Shown one piece after another: positions 27,321 to 34,831 of a DNA stretch of 64,000 bases (positions are counted from its first letter, which is position 1; the number at the start of each line of letters is the position of its first letter). The DNA is from Shewanella gelidimarina (GTDB taxonomy: Bacteria; Pseudomonadota; Gammaproteobacteria; Enterobacterales; Shewanellaceae), in NCBI RefSeq assembly GCF_023283945.1, contig NZ_JAKIKW010000021.1, positions 1-64,000 of the forward strand, read 5' to 3'. Position numbers and translations under genes: made by a program. The notes below the pieces were generated by a model that worked only from the letters and a program-made list of their open reading frames with translations, was not told the DNA's origin and ran no database searches.

Positions 27321-28763
27321 ATGTCAGTGCCTATAGAGAAGCCAATGTTAAATAAAAACAATAGCAACGTAATAGAAAACACCCATAGCCAACGACCGAA
27401 TAATCGCATTCCCATTAAGCAGGTCGACAGCCCGCCTAGCGGTAAGATCCATATTCGAGAGCAAAAAGGATATTTTCAACGCATTCGAACTGGGATGAAT
27501 AGCTTATTGGTTGCGCTATTTTTTCTACTACCGTTTGTCTCTTATCAAGGTCGACAAGCCATTCTGTTTAATATTAGCGACCAACAATTCATTTTCTTTG
27601 GCACCACGCTTTGGCCTCAAGATTTCACTATTCTTGCTTGGGTACTTATCGCCGCTGCGTTTTTACTGTTTTTTGCCACTGTATTTTGGGGCCGAGTTTG
27701 GTGTGGATACCTGTGCCCACAAACCGCTTGGACATTCATGTTCGTATGGGTTGAAGAGCAAATTGAAGGCAGCCGCAACAAGCGTATTGCCTTAGACAAA
27801 GCCCCCATGAGTTTAAATAAGATTTTAAAACGAACCAGCAAACATCTGGCGTGGGGCGCAATTGCCCTGCTCACTGGTTGTGGCTTTATCGCTTATTTTA
27901 TTCCAGCCAGAGCGCTATATCTGGATATTTTCACTTTTGATGCCAGCTTTTGGATCAGCACCTGGGTCTGGTTCTTTGCCATCTGTACTTACCTTAATGC
28001 AGGTTGGATGCGTGAGCAGATGTGTTTACATTGCTGCCCTTATTCCCGCTTTCAGTCAGTGATGTTTGACGCCAATACCAAGACAGTGACCTATGACGCA
28101 ACTCGTGGCGAAAGCCGTGGCCCTCGTAAACGCAAACAAGAAACCAGTTTAGGTGATTGCGTTGACTGCAACCTCTGTGTGGATGTTTGCCCCACGGGTA
28201 TCGATATCCGTAACGGTTTGCAATATGAATGCATTAACTGCGGCGCGTGCGTCGATGCATGTAACCAGACCATGGCGCAGTTCGGCTACAAACCTGACTT
28301 AATTAGTTACAGCAGTGAGAATGAATTAGTCGACAAAGCCGTGCCTTTTTATGAATCGTACAAATTTCTTGGCTACGGTATTGCAGCCTTGATCATGCTC
28401 ACCGTGATTGGGATTGATATCAGTAATCGTTCTGCTATTGAGCTAAACATCATTCGTGATAGACAAACGCTGTACCGTGAAACCTTAACCGATGAAGTTG
28501 AAAATAGCTTTACGCTAAAAATCCGTAATAAAACCCAGCAAGCTCGTCACTATCAAATCTATGTGTCAGGTAACAGTAGCTATCAACTCGAAGGAAATAC
28601 CCGTTTGTTAATTAATGCGGGTGAGCTACTCGATTACCCGGTAACCGTCTCGGCAGATCTCAATGAACTTGAAAGTAGCCGCAGCGAAATAATCTTTACC
28701 GTGTCAGAGCAGCACAGCCACAACCAAGTGACGCAGCAATCTAATTTCTTTAGCCCGCTATAA
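27321..28763 (+). CDS. ccoG: CcoG/RdxA/FixG-type membrane iron-sulphur protein
   Basis: 480 aa. Family members help assemble cbb3 cytochrome oxidase, and CcoG has been described as a cupric reductase. Features: TM helices (about 60-80, 100-125, 180-200, 210-235, 350-370), CGYLCPQTAW and CLHCCPY motifs, two 4Fe-4S ferredoxin clusters (CVDCNLCVDVCP, CINCGACVDACN), and an Ig-like FixG C-terminal domain. It is not next to ccoNOP or ccoHIS, and its sigma-54 promoter is unusual, so it may be a second, specially induced copy. The start could also be Met9 (27345), which has the better ribosome site and leader length. Confidence 0.87.
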   Translation: MSVPIEKPMLNKNNSNVIENTHSQRPNNRIPIKQVDSPPSGKIHIREQKGYFQRIRTGMNSLLVALFFLLPFVSYQGRQAILFNISDQQFIFFGTTLWPQDFTILAWVLIAAAFLLFFATVFWGRVWCGYLCPQTAWTFMFVWVEEQIEGSRNKRIALDKAPMSLNKILKRTSKHLAWGAIALLTGCGFIAYFIPARALYLDIFTFDASFWISTWVWFFAICTYLNAGWMREQMCLHCCPYSRFQSVMFDANTKTVTYDATRGESRGPRKRKQETSLGDCVDCNLCVDVCPTGIDIRNGLQYECINCGACVDACNQTMAQFGYKPDLISYSSENELVDKAVPFYESYKFLGYGIAALIMLTVIGIDISNRSAIELNIIRDRQTLYRETLTDEVENSFTLKIRNKTQQARHYQIYVSGNSSYQLEGNTRLLINAGELLDYPVTVSADLNELESSRSEIIFTVSEQHSHNQVTQQSNFFSPL

Positions 28764-28784
28764 CCGTCATCAATCAAGCTTGAG

Positions 28785-28821
28785 TTAACAGGCAAAGCAA
28801 CCGCTGCTTTGCCTGTTAATC
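28785..28821 (+). terminator. hairpin after ccoG
   Basis: Thirteen-bp stem AACAGGCAAAGCA / TGCTTTGCCTGTT with a 5-nt loop, 24 nt past the stop. No long T run, so termination strength is uncertain. Confidence 0.6.
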
Positions 28822-29027
28822 TAAGGGGTTAATCTCGCCTGCAATAAGTAGAGTAAAAAATCTAATTGTTACAGACTGATAGCCATTACTCAGTTCTGCA
28901 GGTATGAAACAATTTATTTCATTGTTGACCATTGACCTAGAGGTGACAATCGCACTAATCTAAACGCCTGTTTGATTCACCAATCAACCCCAAAAACAAT
29001 CAAAAACTGGCTAACGAAGGTATCTCC

Positions 29028-30626
29028 ATGGCATATGATTCAGACTCAACACTCGATCTCTCCCGATACGCCTCACTCAATGATCTGATTGACCTTGCAA
29101 GTGCCCGATACGGTGATAAAGCCGCTTATTCCTGTTTAGGGAAAGAAACCACATTCAACGAGATTAACCATTCTTCACGCCAGTTTGCCGCTTACCTGCA
29201 ACAAGAAACAAATTTAGTACAGGGCGATAGAATTGCGATTCAACTGCCCAATATCACTCAGTTTGTGATTGCCGCTTATGGCGCCATTAAAGCAGGTATG
29301 GTGTTAGTTAATACCAACCCTTTGTATACCCCACGGGAGCTAATCCACCAATTCAATGACTCAGGCGCAAAAGCCCTAGTGGTGCTATCGGATCTGTTGC
29401 CAACATTGACTGAAGTGATTGCCAAAACAAGTATTGAAACGGTTATCTCCACCCATGCAATGGACTTGATTGCACCGCAACCGCAACCAGAAGTCCCCTT
29501 TGCAACCATCGCCTTTTGCGATGTGCTAAAAGCGGGTGAGTTACTGACATATGTGCCAGTGATTAGCGTGCCAGAACAGATTGCCGCGCTGCAATATACC
29601 GGCGGGACCACCGGATTATCAAAAGGGGCAATGTTAACCCACGGTAATTTACTCGCCAACGCCATGCAGATAAAATCGCGTATTGGCAGTCGCCTAGTTG
29701 AAGGTGAAGAGATTTTTGTCGCGCCGCTACCTGTGTACCATATCTACGCCTTCATGGTGAATTTAGTGCTTTATTACGAGCGTGGCGGTTGTTCTATATT
29801 GATCCCAAATCCACGCGACATTTCAGGATTGATCTCAGCACTGGCACAATATCCATTCACTGGGTTTGCGGGGCTCAACACCCTGTTTGTTGGGCTATGT
29901 CACCAACCGGAATTTAGGGCATTGGATTTTAGCCACTTAAAAGTAACCATCTCAGGAGGCACTGCGTTAACTCAAGCAGCGGCTTCGGTTTGGCAGCAAA
30001 CCACCGGCTGCACAATCTCTGAAGGTTACGGCTTATCGGAAACGTCACCGGTGGTGTCGCTCAATGCACCTGGACTCGAACAGCTCGGCACGATTGGCAA
30101 ACCCGTCCTTGGCACCTTGGTAAAAATTCTCGACATGGATGATAACGAAGTCGCCACAGGAGAAACCGGCGAACTTGCCGTCTTTGGCCCACAGGTGATG
30201 TTAGGTTATTGGAATAACCCAGAGGAAACGGCAAAAGTCATGACCAGCGAGGGTTACTTTAAAACCGGTGACATCGCCATTGCCACTGAAGACGGCTTCC
30301 ATAAAATTGTTGACCGTAAGAAAGACATGATTATCGTCTCTGGCTTTAACGTTTATCCAAACGAAGTCGAAGATGTACTGTCGAACCACGAAGCAATATT
30401 AGAATGCGCCGTGATTGGTATTGAAGACGATCATAGCGGTGAAGCGGTTAAAGCGGTTATCGTATTAAACGATATTCATGCCGATCATGAACAAGCTAAA
30501 GCCGCAATCGACAGTTACTGCCGCGAGCAGCTAACCGCCTATAAGATCCCAAAAGTGGTTATCTTTGTCGATGCACTGCCTAAATCTACAGTGGGTAAGA
30601 TATTACGCAGAGAATTGCGTAAGTAA
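29028..30626 (+). CDS. long-chain fatty-acid-CoA ligase (FadD-like)
   Basis: 532 aa ANL-superfamily adenylate-forming enzyme: ATP + fatty acid + CoA to acyl-CoA. Motifs: P-loop YTGGTTGLSKGAMLTH (about 190-205), EGYGLSETSPV (adenylate site, about 334), TGDIA (hinge region Asp near 421), the family VDRKKDMIIVSGFNVYPNEVE stretch around 430-450, and the catalytic Lys in STVGKILRRELR at the C-terminus. Slightly shorter than E. coli FadD (561 aa), lacking some N-terminal residues. Single gene with its own terminator; no beta-oxidation genes nearby. Confidence 0.88.
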   Translation: MAYDSDSTLDLSRYASLNDLIDLASARYGDKAAYSCLGKETTFNEINHSSRQFAAYLQQETNLVQGDRIAIQLPNITQFVIAAYGAIKAGMVLVNTNPLYTPRELIHQFNDSGAKALVVLSDLLPTLTEVIAKTSIETVISTHAMDLIAPQPQPEVPFATIAFCDVLKAGELLTYVPVISVPEQIAALQYTGGTTGLSKGAMLTHGNLLANAMQIKSRIGSRLVEGEEIFVAPLPVYHIYAFMVNLVLYYERGGCSILIPNPRDISGLISALAQYPFTGFAGLNTLFVGLCHQPEFRALDFSHLKVTISGGTALTQAAASVWQQTTGCTISEGYGLSETSPVVSLNAPGLEQLGTIGKPVLGTLVKILDMDDNEVATGETGELAVFGPQVMLGYWNNPEETAKVMTSEGYFKTGDIAIATEDGFHKIVDRKKDMIIVSGFNVYPNEVEDVLSNHEAILECAVIGIEDDHSGEAVKAVIVLNDIHADHEQAKAAIDSYCREQLTAYKIPKVVIFVDALPKSTVGKILRRELRK

Positions 30627-30673
30627 TTCTGAGTTTGGTTCAGGTGATTTAAATTACAGTAGCGAGTGATACG

Positions 30674-30696
30674 AGGGAGCCGAAGGCTCCCTTTTT
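30674..30696 (+). terminator. terminator of the acyl-CoA ligase gene
   Basis: Eight-bp stem AGGGAGCC / GGCTCCCT, loop GAA, followed by TTTT. Confidence 0.85.
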
Positions 30697-30794
30697 GTTA
30701 TGATTGCTACTTGCAATTCTATAGTACCTAACCTCAGTAACAGTCGGCACACCCTCTGATAATTCTAGGTTCACTGACAACGCTGCCAATATAT

Positions 30795-31055
30795 TTAGCT
30801 ATCAATTTTCTCGCAACACACATAGCAGTTGTCAGTTGGTAAACGATACTTAAAAAAACCAAGCATTATTTGGTGCTTTCCACAGTTTGGGCAGGCATAA
30901 ACAATCGCCTTTAATATCAAGTAAGCCCCTAGCGCCATGCCTACGATAAAAAATGAATTCATATAGTATGTGAGTTCGATAGGAATCATTTTGTACATTA
31001 CAGTGACAATTAATTGAACAATCAGCAGTAACTTAAATTTTTTAGCTCTGGTCAT
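30795..31055 (-). CDS. small membrane protein with C-terminal zinc ribbon
   Basis: 86 aa. Two TM helices (about 8-24 and 32-52) and then a four-Cys motif CPNCG...CYVCC (residues 55-81) that looks like a zinc ribbon facing the cytosol. No family recognised. Together with the next two minus-strand genes it forms a stretch of orphan, A/T-rich genes next to the repeat array. It may be a remnant or accessory gene; no function can be given. Confidence 0.55.
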   Translation of the reverse strand: MTRAKKFKLLLIVQLIVTVMYKMIPIELTYYMNSFFIVGMALGAYLILKAIVYACPNCGKHQIMLGFFKYRLPTDNCYVCCEKIDS

Positions 31056-31107
31056 TCCTTTGCCTTACTATGTAGAATTTACGCCAGTTAGGCTAAACTT
31101 ATTGCTT

Positions 31108-31560
31108 CTAGCGGCAACTCCTTGCTTCTCTATTAGGATCATGTGGCCGACTATTGTTATATGCATATGCCACATGATGCTTACCATTATCATCTAAGAT
31201 ATCGCACTTTGCCTTATATGGTTTGCCCAGTCCGGAGCGCCAATAATGATGCTTCTTTTCATATTCAGTTTCAAATAGCACGGTGAGTTCCACAGAAACT
31301 AGCCAAGCTTTGGGGATAGAGCCAGTGGTTAGGTGTGAGTCCAATCTATCTCGATAGGACTCAATTAGTGAATCAAACTCGTCTGTTTGAGGACTGATAT
31401 TCCCAGAAAGAAGATCAATCATAATCTCTTTTTTAGCATTATTCTCAACAAACCTGTGTAATGTTCCGATCCCCCAATAACCACCAATATCATTATTTCG
31501 GCTGCTAAATGAACCTATTAATCCACTAGCTATACTTCCTAGTTCATTTCTCCGAGCCAT
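31108..31560 (-). CDS. hypothetical protein
   Basis: 150 aa, soluble, no signal peptide. An N-terminal Gly/Ser/Asn-rich stretch (SIASGLIGSFSSRNNDIGGYWGIG) is followed by a helical, charged region and a C-terminus ending in RSCR. Not recognised. About 50 nt upstream of the zinc-ribbon gene on the same strand, so possibly co-transcribed. Confidence 0.5.
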   Translation of the reverse strand: MARRNELGSIASGLIGSFSSRNNDIGGYWGIGTLHRFVENNAKKEIMIDLLSGNISPQTDEFDSLIESYRDRLDSHLTTGSIPKAWLVSVELTVLFETEYEKKHHYWRSGLGKPYKAKCDILDDNGKHHVAYAYNNSRPHDPNREARSCR

Positions 31561-31682
31561 ATTATCTAGAAGACCTTAACACCCATTTAAGAGGTTGATG
31601 ACAGTTTGATAAAATGATGTGGCACTACTGCGAAACAACGTAAAATGTTCGCAGTCCCACTAGAAATTAGCCTTGGTGAATC

Positions 31683-32132
31683 TTAGTTCGGAGGCTCGTT
31701 TTGCATTTTAAGTAAAACCCACTTTATGGGGCTTCGAATAAATACCCAGCAGATAAATGCTACTAGTAGGCCAGAAAAGTAAGCACTTAGTGCTATCTGC
31801 TCATGGTAGTTAGCACCATCGACCTCAAGCTTTTTCAATAGGTTATTACCTTTAAGGTACTCCCCTTTTATTGATTTACCACGTATTTCATCACTGTACA
31901 ATTCGCAAAAATTGTATTTTTTAGTCATTAAATAGTAAGTGCCATTTTTTGAAAATTGAACTGAATAGGTACTAAATTTTCCATTGAGTTCACATGATAT
32001 AACGCTATTACTTAAATCTATTTCTTCGAAATTCTCACCTGACCAAATATGGACAAACCAAGCCGATACACTTAAAAGTATTACAGCTAAAATGACAATA
32101 TCAATTTTATGAGTAAGCCAAAATTTGTTCAT
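31683..32132 (-). CDS. hypothetical two-TM membrane protein
   Basis: 149 aa. TM helix 1 (about 10-29), an extracytoplasmic domain with two Cys (SCELNG, NFCELY) and a YxxxF-type beta pattern (about 35-110), and TM helix 2 (about 113-133). Resembles small inner-membrane proteins of unknown role. A/T-rich compared with the flanking core genes. Its stop is 123 nt before the 31108 gene start. Confidence 0.5.
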   Translation of the reverse strand: MNKFWLTHKIDIVILAVILLSVSAWFVHIWSGENFEEIDLSNSVISCELNGKFSTYSVQFSKNGTYYLMTKKYNFCELYSDEIRGKSIKGEYLKGNNLLKKLEVDGANYHEQIALSAYFSGLLVAFICWVFIRSPIKWVLLKMQNEPPN

Positions 32133-32390
32133 TTACCCACTCAGCATAACCGCTTATTCATTTATCGCTCGATAACGCACTCAGAAACAGTGTTAATTTC
32201 GTTCAACTTATCACTGCTAAGATATTGTTGTAAATATTTTATTTATGATGACACTCTCGATAACATAAGCTATTCCAGGCTAAAAAAGAGCTGGTTTTGA
32301 GTTATTTAGTGAGAACTACATTTATATGTAGTCTTTCAATAAACAACAAAATAATTGAATACATCACCTTCCTCGTTGGAAATGTCGCTT
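32133..32390. other. A/T-rich spacer before the repeat array
   Basis: No supported gene; a short plus-strand frame here is not gene-like. It includes the promoter region of the 31683 gene and the left edge of the repeats. Confidence 0.4.
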
Positions 32391-34152
32391 TCCAGAAATT
32401 TCGCCGGGGCACCGATGGTTTGACTCTAATGAAATCATGAGCAGGTACACGCGCTTTCCCCCTTGGCTCTATTCTTGATTACAAGAATGGGCGAAGCGCC
32501 ACGACCTTGGTCAAGCGCAGCTTGATGCACTTTTGGTTCCAATTGCCTGCGGCAAGCGTATGTGCAGACACTACTGAGGCTCGCTTTTCGCCATCCATGG
32601 CCGCTCTGCGGTTTCATCCCTGAAATCGAAGGCCTCAGCCGTATCTACACTGGTTTATAAAAGCGTAAGCTCTCAGCATTTGAGTTTTCCATTTAAAACA
32701 TAAAAGCCAACCGACTGCAGAAATAACAGAAAACACCAATTCCCCATCGAAGTTGCCGCAATGCGTTGGAAACTATTTATAAACCAGAGTCGCGTAAGTC
32801 CAGACATGGATGTCTGGCTAGCTTTCCGGGGCAGGCCGTTTCTTGGCATCCAGCCATCACGGCATTCTTAAATCCATATACATCAGATGTCCCATCGGAA
32901 GCGTTAGGCTATTTCAAATAAGTACGAGGAAGACAACTTCGTCGGGGCGTCATGGTGGATGCTAGGAGGATAGGACGAGCAGCCCTTCTTGCTCGACTCT
33001 TTACAACAGAATGGGCGAAGCGCCACGACCTTGGTCAAGCGCAGCTTGATGCACTTGTGGTTCCAATTGCCTGCGGCAAGCGTATGTGCAGACGCAACTG
33101 AGGCTCGCTGCTAGTACGTCCATGTAAGCTCAACGATGGCATCCATGCCATCGAAGGCCTCAGCCGTATCTACACCGGGTTAGAAAAGCACAATATTTCA
33201 GCTTCAATGCCCTTAATTTAAAAACACAAAAAGTCACAGTTCCGTAAAGCTAACAGAAAACACTAATCCCCATCGAAGTTGCCGAAATGCGTTGGAAACT
33301 CTTTATAAACCAGAGTCGTGTAAGTCCAGACATGGATGTCTGGCTAGCTTTCGGGGGGCAGGTCGTTCCTTGGCATCCATGCCACCACGACATTCGTAAG
33401 TCCATTTACATCAGATGCCCCATCGGAAGCGTTAGCGATTTATCCATAAGTATGAGGCCCGTATCTAATGCATGTAACTTCGTCGGGGCGTCATGGTGGA
33501 TGCAAGGAGGATAGGACGAGCAGTCCTTCTTGCTCGACTCTTTACAACAGAATGGGCGAAGCGCCACGACCTTGGTCAAGTGCAGCTTGATGCACTTGTG
33601 GTTCCAATTGCCTGCGGCAGGCGTATGTACAGACGCAACGAAGGCTCGCTGGGACTATTTATCAAAGAAAGGGCCCATGTAAGCTCAACGAAGACATCTG
33701 ACCTCCAAGGACGGAGGAAATGCCAAATTCTGTATGGAACAGAATTGGCACTGTTTTCGAAGGCCTCAGCCGCATCTACACTGGGTTATAAAAGCGCAAA
33801 CTCTCAGCATTTGAGTTTTCAATATTCAGATACTAAAGCCAACAACCAATTCAGAGCTGATTGGTTACACCAACTCCCCATCGGAGTTGCCGAAGTACGT
33901 TGAAGAAATAGCCGTAATGCCCACACAGACGTGGGCATAGCTTTCGCGGGACAGGCCGTTCCTTGGCATCCATGCCATCACGGCATTCGTAAATCCATTT
34001 ACATCAGATGTCCCATCGGAAGCATTAGGCTATTTCGAATAAGTATGAGGAAGACAACTTCGTCTGGGGCGCTGAGGGATTGACTCTTATGAAATCAAGA
34101 GCGGGGACAAGCGCTTGCCCCCTTGGCTCCGGTGTGGGCGAAGCGCCACGAC
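32391..34152. repeat. tandem non-coding repeat array, unit about 525-580 bp, three units plus partial ends
   Basis: Units start at the same motif, GAATGGGCGAAGCGCCACGA, at 32485, 33009 and 33550, with a partial copy at 34133; spacing is 524, 541 and 583 bp. A related segment (TGACTCT-ATGAAATCA ... CCCCCTTGGCTC) occurs at both ends (about 32421 and 34081). Within each unit are several hairpins, for example TCAAGC-GCA-GCTTGA at 32511, 33035 and 33576 and TTGCC-TGC-GGCAA at 32543 and 33067. The frames through it (for example 33287-33903) are not conserved between units and are not called as genes. No transposase, and no clear target-site duplication was seen. The nature of the element is unknown. 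Confidence 0.85.
32800..33938. repeat. covarying hairpin at the same place in each unit
   Basis: Unit 1 (32800-32817) and unit 2 (33326-33343): CCAGACAT-GG-ATGTCTGG. Unit 3 (33917-33938): ATGCCCAC-ACAGAC-GTGGGCAT. Flanks (GTAA before, TAGCTTTC after) are conserved while both arms change together, so the fold is kept and the sequence is not. Confidence 0.75.
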
Positions 34153-34199
34153 TTTGACTTTTTTAAAAGCAGAGTAATTTCATGCACGCTTGCATAAAC

Positions 34200-34712
34200 C
34201 TAAACCTGTTTAACCCAAATAATCTGCTCAACGCTAAACCCAAGCTGTTTAGCCTGCTCAGTAAACTGCTGTTTGAGCGCATCACTCACCTCTGGTGTAC
34301 GTGACAGAAACCAAAGATAATCACGGTTATAACTGGTAATAAAGGCATATTGGTAACCCTCTTTATCAAGCTCATACACCACGTATGAACCATAAAATGG
34401 CCCAAAGAAAGACACTTTTAAATAACCAATACTCTCATCATCAACAAAGAATGCTTTACCGTCAGCGCTATTCCAAATCTGCTCTTCGGTTTTAAACCCT
34501 CGATTGGTGACTTTAACGCCACCATCTTCACGCATCTCGTAGTTAGCGGTAACTTGCTCCATACCACGCTCAAAACTATGGTCAAGCCGCGCGATCTCAT
34601 ACCAAGTGCCTAAGTATTTAGGCAGTTCAAACTCACCGACAGGCTCAATGCCTTTTGGCAGACTAGTACACGCAGATAATAAAAAGACCGTTAACACTAA
34701 CCATAATCGCAT
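34200..34712 (-). CDS. blc: outer-membrane lipocalin Blc
   Basis: 170 aa. Lipoprotein signal ending LLSAC (Cys15). Lipocalin signature GTWYEIARLDHSFERG (about 31-46), then the beta-barrel with GFKTEEQIWNSADG and the C-terminal WFLSRTPEVSD motif usual in bacterial lipocalins. Binds lysophospholipids or similar hydrophobic ligands at the outer membrane in E. coli. Single gene next to the repeat array; start fixed by the signal peptide. Confidence 0.9.
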   Translation of the reverse strand: MRLWLVLTVFLLSACTSLPKGIEPVGEFELPKYLGTWYEIARLDHSFERGMEQVTANYEMREDGGVKVTNRGFKTEEQIWNSADGKAFFVDDESIGYLKVSFFGPFYGSYVVYELDKEGYQYAFITSYNRDYLWFLSRTPEVSDALKQQFTEQAKQLGFSVEQIIWVKQV

Positions 34713-34831
34713 AAATGAGTTCCTTTAAATTTGAGCAATAAACGCGTTAAAAACCAGTACGTTCATCGCTAGCGTAAAGTTCACTGTGATGGTAATAATC
34801 GGCCGCAATAGAAGATTAATGCTAGAGCGTA

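Noticed and set aside
33287-33903. two plus-strand frames (75 and 136 aa) inside the repeat array
   Set aside because: Frame is not maintained between repeat units and the sequence is explained by the hairpin-rich repeat; no gene-like features.
32391-34152. CRISPR array
   Set aside because: Units are over 500 bp, not 25-40 bp repeats with unique spacers, and no cas gene is present.
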